64,000 bases of DNA from Arachidicoccus rhizosphaerae (GTDB lineage: Bacteria > Bacteroidota > Bacteroidia > Chitinophagales > Chitinophagaceae): the NCBI RefSeq assembly GCF_900107765.1, contig NZ_FNQY01000005.1, positions 124,001 to 188,000 on the forward strand. Direction: 5' to 3'. Every line of letters begins with the position of its first letter. Within the stretch, counting starts at the first letter, position 1. The notes below the pieces were generated by a model. The model made no database searches and was not told where the DNA came from. It was given only the letters and a program-made list of their open reading frames with translations. The position numbers were made by a program, and so were the translations under genes. Of this stretch, positions 9,601 to 17,290 are shown one piece after another.

Positions 9601-9750
9601 CAGATCCTTCAGATTATGCTCCCGTGCTCCGAATACATCCAGCGTCTGAGGACCGTCCGGCACGACCATGGCGGAATGCGCCTGATTATTTTCTATATTT
9701 TTATGGGCAACGGACCTGCCAGCTGCCTTTTTTTGTTTTATCTGTGTCAT
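6694..9750 (-). CDS. uvrA: Excinuclease ABC subunit A
   Basis: 1018 residues; UvrA is the damage-recognition ATPase of nucleotide excision repair and loads UvrB. Both ABC modules are complete: Walker A GVSGSGKS near 65 and again near 665, signatures LSGGESQRIRLA and LSGGEAQRVKLA, Walker B VLDEPS and ILDEPT. The second zinc finger is intact (CDVCEGGG ... CEKCGGKRYN). The first zinc module shows CADT rather than CxxC before ACPQC, so one of four cysteines is missing; this may be a lineage trait. The C-terminal 50 residues are lysine-rich and extend past the usual end. A minus-strand TAATTTTG at 9758-9765 lies only 7 bp upstream, so the message may have a very short leader. Confidence 0.97.
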   Translation of the reverse strand: MTQIKQKKAAGRSVAHKNIENNQAHSAMVVPDGPQTLDVFGAREHNLKDLDIQIPKNKMVVFTGVSGSGKSSLAFDTIYNEGQRRYMESFSAYARQFMGDMERPDVDKITGLSPVISIEQKTTNKNPRSTVGTVTEVYDFLRLFYARVAEAYSYNTGKKMVKFSEEEIIADIYLRQKGQKAVILAPVVRGRKGHYRELFEEIRKKGFVKVRVDGKILDLKPEMQVDRYKIHDIEIVIDRLKIIEDMQPRLSSSIQQALKLGKDLVFVLVGEDEVLAQYSKQLVCADTGISYEEPSPNSFSFNSPYGACPQCKGLGEIYAVSRELVLPDKRLSIKKGGLAPLGEERSASVYQQVVQFCKKHKIPLDKPLDDLSEKALDLLLFGDGDALRTFDVDGQDDSIPQVYTGSYEGMIPMLKRWFSSAGSTDHLRDWVTGFMELRPCSQCEGQRLKKESLWFLIDQHNIAQLGEMDLEELNGWFTGLEKRLSKKQNIIAKDILKEIRERVRFLLDVGLTYLTLNRPSRSLSGGESQRIRLATQIGSQLQGITYVLDEPSIGLHQRDNHRLITALQHLRDIGNSVLVVEHDKDIMLASDYLVDIGPRAGLHGGEIVFAGTPHEALKAHTETAKFLSGEKAIELPYARRPGNGLFIELKGATGNNLKKVNLKLPLGKLIVVTGVSGSGKSTLINETLYPILSRHCYHSKMTPLPYKSVQGLENIDKVIEIDQSPIGRTPRSNPATYCGFFTDIRQLYAAVPEAKIRGYAPGRFSFNVKGGRCDVCEGGGMRVIEMNFLPDVYVPCEKCGGKRYNRETLEIRYKGKSISDVLDMTVDEAVEFFQAVPSLFRKIKTLQDVGLGYISLGQSAVTLSGGEAQRVKLATELAKKDTGKTFYILDEPTTGLHFSDIRQLMHVMEKLSDRGNTVLIIEHNLDVIKVADHVIDLGPEGGKGGGRILFEGTPEQMVHCKESFTAKFLEEELKTTPVRKSSGKADVVLEEDNTLQKAGKTKKAKPQLKTASKKVKKK

Positions 9751-9968
9751 GAGTCACCAAAATTAATGGAAAAAATCTGCATTCTCTACTAAAATATTTA
9801 TAAGAAATATACCTGCCCTGTTCCGGGTAAAAAAGAAGGCCAGATTCCCTTAGAACCTGACCTCCCAACAAACCTAAATCGACTCTCTTTTATTCTATAA
9901 TAAATTTCAGTGTCAGATTTTATGGCCTATATTCATTTAATCCGGATACATTGATGCATACCTTCTGA

Positions 9969-10658
9969 CTACTGTCCTTCCTTGGCTTTTTTATTGTCTT
10001 TATGTTTACCGATGCCATAACCGGCACCTCCGCCTACTGCGGCACCAATAACGGCACCTAATCCGCGGTTTTTCTTAGCCACAACAGCTCCTACAACGGC
10101 TCCGGAACCGGCACCTATCAGCGCACCTTTGGCAGCACTGCTGAATTTTTTCTTCTTGGCAGTGGTGGCTTCCGAGCTGGAACTGCCAGCCTCACTCTGA
10201 TCTGCTGAGGCGACGGAACCCGCACTATTATCATCGCTGTAATTACCGCTGTTATCATCATTGATGGATTTTACAGCGCCTGAACCTTCGTCATTGCCAT
10301 TATTGCCGTTGTCCGTTACGGTTGAGGTATAAGACTGACGGCTTTCACCCGAATTGTTATGGGCAGCGGAGGACTGCTGCTCCTCTAAGGCGGCAGCGGA
10401 GTCCGCTGCTTTCTGGGCATTAAATGCCGCCAGACCGGCGGTATCGGCCGCATTTACGGCTTCTGAACTATTGCCATTTCCTTTACAGGAAGCTAGTAAA
10501 ATAACGGCACTTATCAGGCATACCAGCCAGAATATCCATTTATACTTAACTCCGGTATTCCACTGGGATTTATCTGTGGTTACGACTCCAACCCGGGCCG
10601 GCTGTTGACGCTGCCCCAGCGGTGTATTACGATTTGTATGATTTTCTAATAAATTCAT
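9969..10658 (-). CDS. Membrane-anchored or lipoprotein glycine-zipper protein
   Basis: 229 residues from the ATG at 10658. The reading frame is open to 10778, but the upstream part overlaps the terminator of the preceding gene, so the internal MNLLENH start is preferred. A polar 38-residue N-terminus is followed by one hydrophobic segment (WIFWLVCLISAVILLAS, 41-57) ending in LASC (Cys58), which could be a transmembrane anchor or an unusual lipobox. Then comes a Ser/Asn/Gly/Asp-rich linker, a basic KKKK stretch and a glycine-zipper repeat (GALIGAGSGAVVGAVVA, then GAVIGAAVGGGAGYGIGKH). Glycine zippers of this kind occur in envelope proteins that associate with membranes. Function unknown. Confidence 0.65.
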   Translation of the reverse strand: MNLLENHTNRNTPLGQRQQPARVGVVTTDKSQWNTGVKYKWIFWLVCLISAVILLASCKGNGNSSEAVNAADTAGLAAFNAQKAADSAAALEEQQSSAAHNNSGESRQSYTSTVTDNGNNGNDEGSGAVKSINDDNSGNYSDDNSAGSVASADQSEAGSSSSEATTAKKKKFSSAAKGALIGAGSGAVVGAVVAKKNRGLGAVIGAAVGGGAGYGIGKHKDNKKAKEGQ

Positions 10659-10747
10659 AAACTGTTTTTTAGATAATAAGATCCGTTTGTTTGCCTTACA
10701 CATTGAATCAGGTAAGCTAAAATCCAAAAAACATACCAAGAGCGTTG

Positions 10748-10774
10748 AAAAAAGGAGCAGGCGGGGCCTGCTCC
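10748..10774 (-). terminator. Terminator of the GNAT-racemase operon
   Basis: GGAGCAGGC (10754-10762) pairs with GCCTGCTCC (10766-10774) across a 3-nt loop. Read on the minus strand it is followed by six T (10748-10753). It lies 95 bp past the racemase stop. Confidence 0.8.
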
Positions 10775-10868
10775 TCAAAAGAGATTAAAAATCAACCAGA
10801 TATAGCATATGGACAATTTTACTGCTTTGTTAAAACCGTCAAAACCTGGTATTGAGGGCAAACGCCCC

Positions 10869-11963
10869 TCAGGCCACTTCAGGTTTTATCTCCTGCTCAA
10901 ATTTCTTGTCAATATATCTGGAATGCATAATTCTTAAAATCCCCATATAATCCATTTTAAATTCTATCAGATCGCCTGTTTTGATCCCCTGTTCATTTTG
11001 CCCCAGGTCAATGACCGTCATATCGGAGCTTGAACCGACAATCTGCATATCCTTTCTAACCGGCTCAAAATGCTCCTTTTCTATATCCAGCAGGCCAACA
11101 TCCACAATGGCTCTGTGCGCACTTTGCTGGGCGCTATGCTGATCAAACGCTAATACGTCTCCCGTCAGATTGTGCCCCAGTTCCCCCATGGGCACCATAG
11201 GCTTTTCATTGACTTCTATGACTTCTGCATACAGTTTAAATACGTCATTATGCATCTGGTCAAAAGTAGTGTTATGATACACATCGGTTCCCAGATACAA
11301 AGTCTCTCCCACCCTGAAATGATTCACCCCTGCCGGCAAAAGGCCGTTTTCTATCAACGGAATGGTAACCGAAGCGCCGCCAGAGACATAGGGTATCTTC
11401 CTGTTGAATTTGGTTTCAATCAGCTGTTTATAAATACAAAGCTGAATCAGTTTGTCATGATTGGGCAGTACCCCGTACATACAGGTAAGGTTCGTGCCGA
11501 TCCCGATTACTTCAATGCCCGGCAATTTAAAGATGTCGCTGTAAAAGTCAACCAGATGCTCCCGCATCACTCCTTCTCTTAACTCGCCGAGCTCGATCAT
11601 GATAACGACCTTATGAATCTTACCTCTTTGAACGGCTGCATCCGAGAGCAGCCGTATCGTCTCCAGCTCGGTATTAAAACTGATATCGGCAAAATCCACC
11701 ACACCGCTTATGGAGCGTTTTGCCGGGGGCTTGATAAAGACCGTCTCTATCGCAGGGTTAATGGCCTTGATAGCTTTTAGATTCGACACCCTGGAGTCGC
11801 ATATCTGGGTCACCCCCAGTTCAATGACGGCTTCCAGATATTTTTTATTCCCACATAGCAGTTTGCTGACCACTGCCCAGTCTATATGTCTGCTCTTAAA
11901 TAATGCATCCAGCTTCTGATAGTTCTCTTTTAGTTTCTTCTTATTGAGTGTTATAAAAGCCAT
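10869..11963 (-). CDS. PLP-dependent alanine/ornithine racemase family enzyme
   Basis: 364 residues with the fold-type III PLP barrel of alanine racemase-like enzymes (KKLKENYQKL at the N-terminus, AVVSKLLCGN at 30-39 with the likely PLP lysine, YVSGGASVTIP and FRVGETLYLG as phosphate and substrate region). The C-terminal beta domain contains GSSSDMTVIDLG and GDLIEF. The pattern is closer to the YhfX/ornithine racemase branch than to cell-wall Alr, which has AVVKANAYGHG. Substrate is unknown; an amino-acid racemase role is inferred from the family. The GNAT gene ends 2 bp before its start, so the two are surely cotranscribed. Confidence 0.8.
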   Translation of the reverse strand: MAFITLNKKKLKENYQKLDALFKSRHIDWAVVSKLLCGNKKYLEAVIELGVTQICDSRVSNLKAIKAINPAIETVFIKPPAKRSISGVVDFADISFNTELETIRLLSDAAVQRGKIHKVVIMIELGELREGVMREHLVDFYSDIFKLPGIEVIGIGTNLTCMYGVLPNHDKLIQLCIYKQLIETKFNRKIPYVSGGASVTIPLIENGLLPAGVNHFRVGETLYLGTDVYHNTTFDQMHNDVFKLYAEVIEVNEKPMVPMGELGHNLTGDVLAFDQHSAQQSAHRAIVDVGLLDIEKEHFEPVRKDMQIVGSSSDMTVIDLGQNEQGIKTGDLIEFKMDYMGILRIMHSRYIDKKFEQEIKPEVA

Positions 11964-11965
11964 GA

Positions 11966-12406
11966 TTATTTTTTAATTAAACGCATTTCTAAATACTTGT
12001 TGGAAAAGCCGAATTTCTCGTAGAGTTTTTTTGCCGGATTATCCGGTTCAACATGCAGGGCTATATCGCCCTTTACCAGCTGCGTCATCTGTTCCATTAA
12101 CTGACTACCCAGTCCCTGTCCTCTTCTGTCTTTATGGGTAGCCAGATAAACCAGGATATTTTCCGGTATATAATCCCGCATACCCGTTTTATTAATGACG
12201 GCCACTGAGATCAGCTCCTGCTGGTCTAAAAGTTCCAGGATATAGCCGCCAGGGGTATCATGGCCATTGGCGTACAAAATCGCTTTTTGTATGGCAGACG
12301 GCTCATCACCATACTGCTCCAGATGATCGAATAAAAATGAGGTTAACTTAGCAATCTCCTGTTCAGAGAGTACCGTTTCCGGCGTAATTACACGTAAATC
12401 TTTCAT
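11966..12406 (-). CDS. GNAT family N-acetyltransferase
   Basis: 146 residues. The acetyl-CoA pyrophosphate loop is DRRGQGLGSQLMEQM (about 108-122), followed by the C-terminal strand DIALHVEPDNPAKKLYEKFGF, with the KLYEKFGF motif common to small-molecule acetyltransferases. The N-terminal half (TVLSEQEIAKLTSFLFDHLEQYGDEPS) is not typical of a named subgroup. It is the first gene of a two-gene operon with the racemase (2-bp gap), so its substrate may be an amino acid or an amino-acid derivative. Confidence 0.8.
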   Translation of the reverse strand: MKDLRVITPETVLSEQEIAKLTSFLFDHLEQYGDEPSAIQKAILYANGHDTPGGYILELLDQQELISVAVINKTGMRDYIPENILVYLATHKDRRGQGLGSQLMEQMTQLVKGDIALHVEPDNPAKKLYEKFGFSNKYLEMRLIKK

Positions 12407-12868
12407 GATATTTTGGACGGCTCAAAGCAATGCATCATAATAGGATAACCTATTATTTACATCATTTAATTAAAGCTGCCACTTGTTAAAACACGCTACC
12501 TATAGATAAAAGCAAAATACCTGAATAGCAATACCAGCTATATAATGTTTACAGGCATCAAACTATGCGGATGCTGGGAGGATAAAGAAATAAGGTGCGT
12601 GACACTTAAAAAAATAGAATAAACCGAAGCCCAGCCTGAAGGCTTATCCAAAATCAAAATGCAATTCAATAAAGCGGCATTTTTAATTGTCATTAACAGA
12701 ACACCGGCCCCGATTGCTCCGCAAAGGTACAACAATTAAATTTAACGCTGAAATACGCGCAAATACTACCTGCTGACAAGCAGTTAAAGGTAAGCCTGTC
12801 AGGCGTTTCAGCTAAAATACATTTTAAGGGAGCCCTGATAATAAAATCAATTATTCAAGGTTTTTAGT
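12407..12868. other. 462-bp stretch without a supported gene
   Basis: A minus-strand frame of 65 codons exists at 12538-12735, but a perfect minus-strand -7 element (TACCTTTG, 12722-12729) lies just inside it, so it is not convincing. That element could start a long leader for the GNAT gene. Otherwise AT-rich with nothing recognised. Confidence 0.3.
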
Positions 12869-14044
12869 TTACTCCAGCGTTCTGAATACCTGGATACCAT
12901 GTGCAGGCAGCGTAATAGTGCCCAATTTGTCCAGACGGCCCATATCCTGATGACGCCAAAGGTCACGCAGTTTTTCATCCCCTTTCAGTCCTATTAAATT
13001 GGGTTCAAGATGATAGCGCACTGCTGAATCCGACCTGTTCATAATGGCAATCGCCCATTGTTTTGATTTTTTACCCAGCGGTTTTACAAAGACATCGACG
13101 CAGCCCAGGTCCTGATGGATGAGTCTTTTCGCTTGCCGGAAGCCCGGATCCTGATCAATGGCAATCAGTTCCTGATTGGTCAGAATCTCTTTAGACGCCG
13201 CACTTATATTAGCCACATCACAGCTAATCATTAAGGGCGAGGTCAGCATACACCACATGGAGAAATGCGTTTTATCTTCCTCGTCAGTCAGCCCACGCCC
13301 TACCTGCAGCATATCCATATCATTATAATGGCCGGGACTTACGTATTGCCATAAATTGGCATTCAGATCAATAATATGCTGAATCTCTTTAAAATTATTA
13401 TGAATGTCCGCAGACATGCGCCAGCTATCTGCCGCTTTAATGGCCCAGATACCCGGGAATTGCCACCGGCAAAGATTAAACACCACATCCGGTTTTACCA
13501 TTCTCATGGTGTCGATAATGTTTAAATAAGTCGTTTTCTCATCCAGCTTTAATACCTTACCACCACACCAGTCTACTTTGATATAGTCAAAGCCCCAGTT
13601 TTTAAAAAACAAAGTGGCGTCCTGCAGGACATGGCCATATAAACCAACGCCTATCCCCTTTTTGTCATTGTTCCAGATAGAGCCGCAGGTATTACAGCCG
13701 CCATCAGAATAAATACCGGCCTTCATCCCCAGACTATGTATAAAGTCAACGGTGGCTTTCATCCCCAGTGGAAACTTTGCCCTATCTTCCATCAGCTGGC
13801 CGCCCGGGGCACGGCCTTCAAAATAACCGTCATCGATATTAATATAGTTATAACCTGCCGCCAGTAATCCGGAGCTTTTCATGGCTGCCGCCTGCTTCCT
13901 GATAGCGGTATCACTGATATGTACATCATACTGGTACCAACTGCACCAACCCATGGTTGGCGGTTTTATTTTCTGAGCCTGACTGTTTACAGCAAAACAG
14001 CAAACCAATAATAAAGTGCAGGATAAAAAAGACAGCCTTTGCAT
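12869..14044 (-). CDS. Secreted alpha-galactosidase, glycoside hydrolase family 27
   Basis: 391 residues with a cleavable signal peptide (about 1-23, ...VNSQAQ). The GH27 core is clear: MGWCSWYQYD (31-40), YINIDDGY (67-74), the nucleophile Asp158 in YIKVDWCGG and the acid/base Asp213 in SWRMSADI. The C-terminal beta domain (from about 300) carries the usual GH27 antiparallel strands. It should remove terminal alpha-galactosyl units, or alpha-N-acetylgalactosaminyl units in some members, in the periplasm or outside the cell. It is not next to a SusCD pair, so it is not part of an obvious polysaccharide locus. Confidence 0.9.
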   Translation of the reverse strand: MQRLSFLSCTLLLVCCFAVNSQAQKIKPPTMGWCSWYQYDVHISDTAIRKQAAAMKSSGLLAAGYNYINIDDGYFEGRAPGGQLMEDRAKFPLGMKATVDFIHSLGMKAGIYSDGGCNTCGSIWNNDKKGIGVGLYGHVLQDATLFFKNWGFDYIKVDWCGGKVLKLDEKTTYLNIIDTMRMVKPDVVFNLCRWQFPGIWAIKAADSWRMSADIHNNFKEIQHIIDLNANLWQYVSPGHYNDMDMLQVGRGLTDEEDKTHFSMWCMLTSPLMISCDVANISAASKEILTNQELIAIDQDPGFRQAKRLIHQDLGCVDVFVKPLGKKSKQWAIAIMNRSDSAVRYHLEPNLIGLKGDEKLRDLWRHQDMGRLDKLGTITLPAHGIQVFRTLE

Positions 14045-14243
14045 TTAAATTTCAGGTTGATGTAACCCGAAAATACACCATACTCACCAAATAAACAATG
14101 GAAGATGCCAATAAAGTTGCGTAATTGCAATGAACCGGAACAGTTGATGGCTTTATGCATGAACAGAAAGTTCCGCTGGCAGAACTCGGCAGATTCACCA
14201 TATATTCCCGGCAAATATACACTAATACTAAAGAGAGAAGATT

Positions 14244-15200
14244 CTAGGCTTTAAACAGGCTCTTGATTTTGGAACAGAACGCAGAAGCAATCATCTGTTC
14301 TGCCTGGATAATCATATTACTAAAGGCCTTGTCATTGCTGATACCATGACCAATGATAACAGGTTTATCAATGCCCAGTATGGGTGTACCCCCGTAATTT
14401 TCATAATGGAAACGGCTTAAGAAACTGTCGTTTTCCAATTGTCTTTCAGCAGCAATCTCGTAAATGGATTCCGCCATTTTCAGTACAATATTACCGGTAA
14501 AGCCGTCGCAGACAATAACGTCCGCTTTATCTTTAAACAAATCCCTGCTTTCAATATTACCGACAAAGTTAATAGCGGTATTTTCCTTCAATAAAGGATA
14601 AGTAGCCTGGCAAAGCAAATTACCCTTTTCCGCTTCCTCGCCGACATTCAGCAAGGCAACTTTAGGATTGTCAATCTGCAGCACATTACTGGCATAGGCG
14701 CTGCCAAGAATCGCAAACTGATTGAGTTGTTCAGGCTTGCAGTCCGCGTTCAGTCCTACGTCTACCAACAGACCGTTAGCGCCGTTTAACTTAGGCACCA
14801 GGCTTGGGATGGTAGGCCTGAGGACTCCTTCAATGGATTTAATGGTATACATGGCCCCTACCAGCATGGCGCCGGTATTACCTGCACTGATAAAAGCATG
14901 GATTTTTCCTGTGGCCAGCAAATGAAACCCGACCGCTATGGAAGATTCAGGTTTTTCCTTTAAGGCCTTGGTGGGATGTTCATTATACCCGATGGTCTGG
15001 GCCGCATGAACCACCTTAATACGCGGATCGGCGGCAATACCGCAACTATCCAGCAGGGGCTGGATTTCTGCTTCATTACCGATGCAATAGATCAGACATG
15101 TTTTGGAGTCATCGTTAAGATACAGCGCAACGCCTTTTACAGCTTCAGAGGGTGCATAATCGCCACCCATCATATCTATTCCAATGTTGATGTCAGACAC
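14244..15200 (-). CDS. plsX: Phosphate acyltransferase PlsX
   Basis: 318 residues. Makes acyl-phosphate from acyl-ACP for PlsY. The N-terminal NIGIDMMGGDYAP (4-16), the SAGNTGAM block, the LLVDVGLNADCKP segment, LNVGEEAEKGN and the C-terminal VVCDGFTGN are all family signatures. It is the last gene of a minus-strand group YceD-rpmF-plsX, the conserved bacterial order, although a 445-bp gap separates it from rpmF. fabH, which often follows, is not present here: the next gene is the alpha-galactosidase. Confidence 0.95.
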   Translation of the reverse strand: MSDINIGIDMMGGDYAPSEAVKGVALYLNDDSKTCLIYCIGNEAEIQPLLDSCGIAADPRIKVVHAAQTIGYNEHPTKALKEKPESSIAVGFHLLATGKIHAFISAGNTGAMLVGAMYTIKSIEGVLRPTIPSLVPKLNGANGLLVDVGLNADCKPEQLNQFAILGSAYASNVLQIDNPKVALLNVGEEAEKGNLLCQATYPLLKENTAINFVGNIESRDLFKDKADVIVCDGFTGNIVLKMAESIYEIAAERQLENDSFLSRFHYENYGGTPILGIDKPVIIGHGISNDKAFSNMIIQAEQMIASAFCSKIKSLFKA

Positions 15201-15645
15201 GTTTCAGGTTTTTGTTGAAATGTAAATAACCATGGTATTTGCCTACCATCGTTATTAAGCGAGAGTGGCAGCCCCTGATTCAACAGTAATGCATCAGATC
15301 ATACTGCCTTAAACGGAGTGCCAATCCCCTCCCTGCGAATTTACAAAATTGCTTAAACTCACCAAATTATTTCCCCTTACAACCCACCCGCTTGACCGGC
15401 AAGGGAATGTAAGGGGCTAATATAATTGTTGTTCCAGCCAAAACATCTCTCAAAAGGCGTCTGTCTTACAGGAAAGCCTTAAAAGGAATATTTCCTTTCA
15501 AGCGCTTCCATCGTCGCATCATCCACTTAACACGCCAATGAGAAGATTCCTAAAAGAGCACGCTGCCACTGCAGCCTGCCGCTGATAGTATCCAGCCTTA
15601 GAACCCGGTAAGTATTTGCGTTTTGCAGGGCTTTACCCTATTTGC
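15201..15645. other. 445-bp gap between rpmF and plsX
   Basis: No open frame of useful length, no clear terminator and no recognisable -7 element on the minus strand. Short dyads exist (for example CCCCTTACA near 15373 and TGTAAGGGG near 15409). The gap is long for a normally compact cluster. Confidence 0.3.
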
Positions 15646-15840
15646 TTAGGCTTTCAGGGGAGCTTTTTCAGCAACCAGTTTGCCTTTGTAATACAATTTG
15701 CCTTCGCTAACGTGTGCACGATGACGTACATGCGTTTCACCAGTGGTGGCGTCTTTGCTTAAAGTCACTTCTTCAGCAACATAATGAGTTCTTCTTTTTG
15801 CGCTGCGTTGTTGAGAGTGTCTGCGTTTAGGATTTGGCAT
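15646..15840 (-). CDS. rpmF: 50S ribosomal protein L32
   Basis: 64 residues, starting MPNPKRRHSQQRSAKRRTHY, the standard L32 N-terminus. The zinc-binding cysteines found in many L32 proteins are absent: the region that would hold them reads ATGETHVRHRAHVSEGKLYYKGK. This is the Cys-less form. Conserved order with the YceD gene 57 bp upstream and plsX downstream. Confidence 0.95.
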   Translation of the reverse strand: MPNPKRRHSQQRSAKRRTHYVAEEVTLSKDATTGETHVRHRAHVSEGKLYYKGKLVAEKAPLKA

Positions 15841-15897
15841 GACTATTCTGTTTTTTTAATTGTTATACTTCTTTTTATATACTTCGGAGTGTAGCGC

Positions 15898-16458
15898 TTA
15901 ATTAGGCGAATTACCCTCCAGTCCTTTTAATTTATCCAGATCTTTCCAGAGATCAGAAGAGTCATTTTGCAGGGCTCTTTGCTTCATCTGGGCCAGTCTT
16001 TCAATTACTTCCTGGTTACATTTTGAATTATCCTCCGGATCTTCCGAACAGAACCGCTGTATCGGGATACTCAGATTGACAAATTCATAAATCCAGTCTG
16101 CCAGATGCAGGTGACTTTCCTGATATCCTATATAGAATATATCCGGATCTTCTTCCTGTTCATTCATCTGATCCGGCTCATCTACCATTTTAACGACGAC
16201 ATTAAACTCATCCCAGAGCTCTTTGGTAATCGTATTGGCGCATCTGTCGCATTGAACATCTACCGTTCCGGATATATCAAACTTTAATAAGATCAAAGAG
16301 GATGTTTTTTCCAGCTTAACCTTGATTTCCGCATGACAATTTTCAAAATCCTGCGGTCCGTAATGCTCAAAAAACTGGTCATCCACCTTATATTCAAAAT
16401 CATGAACTCCCGGTTTAAGGCCTACAAAGGCTATTTCGTATGCACGTCGGTAATTCAT
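15898..16458 (-). CDS. YceD/DUF177 family protein
   Basis: 186 residues from the ATG at 16458 (MNYRRAYEIAFVGLKPG); the frame is open to 16506 but the conserved start is internal. Features are the N-terminal EIAFVGLKPGVHDFEY, the CDRC pair (Cys at about 81 and 84 of this start) and a second C-x(n)-C pair (FCSEDPEDNSKCNQ), which together may bind metal. YceD proteins are tied to rpmF in most bacteria and have been linked to 23S rRNA/ribosome assembly. First gene of the YceD-rpmF-plsX group. Confidence 0.85.
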   Translation of the reverse strand: MNYRRAYEIAFVGLKPGVHDFEYKVDDQFFEHYGPQDFENCHAEIKVKLEKTSSLILLKFDISGTVDVQCDRCANTITKELWDEFNVVVKMVDEPDQMNEQEEDPDIFYIGYQESHLHLADWIYEFVNLSIPIQRFCSEDPEDNSKCNQEVIERLAQMKQRALQNDSSDLWKDLDKLKGLEGNSPN

Positions 16459-16678
16459 TCTCTCAAATTTAGGCGCACAAAGGTAAAAATTTATATCTGA
16501 ATACACAAATTAGTTTTTACCCCCGGTTGATTGCAGGCTGAATTACAGCGGATTTTCTTTAAAATTCGCCTGTTTTGACAAAGTCATTGCCACCAGATGC
16601 GGCTCCCCTATGCGTTAAACGGAGAAAATTAACAAATACCCGTCCCGCCCCCGCCAAGCTTAAAAGAACCGGTACACA

Positions 16679-17062
16679 TCAGAGGATATCCCTTTTTTCC
16701 AGGTATTTTCCCGGCGTATGCGCAGCAGCCAGTAAAATAGCTCCGCCCAAAAGCCCGATATCTTTAACCAGCATCATCGGATCCCCGGTTTTATGAATCG
16801 CCCCCGGAATCTGGATACTGATCAGGATAATCAGTAAATAAAGGGCTAATAACAAGGCTGCCAGCCGGACCTGGATATTCAGGACAAAGGCCAGCGCTGC
16901 CAGCAGCTGTGCGATCCCTGTAAAATAGACCCAGAAAGTGGCTGGCGGAAAAGGCACCATCGGCGCCATGGCACTTCCGGCCATGAGGTGACTGATTCCA
17001 AAATAGGCAAAGGGGACGGCAATCAGGATCTGGGCAATCCTCAGTAATACTTGTTTGGACAT
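16679..17062 (-). CDS. DoxX family membrane protein
   Basis: 127 residues from the ATG at 17062 (MSKQVLLRIAQILIA). Four hydrophobic helices are visible, with AYFGISHLMAG near the first and FTGIAQLLAALAFVL in the middle, the DoxX/DoxD-like pattern. The frame is open 24 codons upstream, but that part is not hydrophobic or family-like. DoxX proteins are found with quinone-linked redox systems; no partner is adjacent here and the function is unknown. Confidence 0.75.
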   Translation of the reverse strand: MSKQVLLRIAQILIAVPFAYFGISHLMAGSAMAPMVPFPPATFWVYFTGIAQLLAALAFVLNIQVRLAALLLALYLLIILISIQIPGAIHKTGDPMMLVKDIGLLGGAILLAAAHTPGKYLEKRDIL

Positions 17063-17290
17063 AAACTGGTCTTTTAAAGTGAATACATTAATTAGGAAAC
17101 CTTCAGTTGACCCCGTAATCCTGTAATTAAACACAGCGCCTATAATCTGTCATATCCGGCGCCTGTTACAAGGCTCGTGATGCTGAAGCCTGCTCACAAA
17201 AACCAATAATAACACCCGTAAGTTACAAAGATTTTACCACAAAAAAATAATTCGAATAAATTATAGGGGTTTTCCCCCCGGCTCAGCGCT

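Noticed and set aside
12538-12735. 65-codon minus-strand frame between GNAT and the alpha-galactosidase genes
   Set aside because: A perfect -7 promoter element lies inside its start, the product is only hydrophobic in composition, and no family is recognised.
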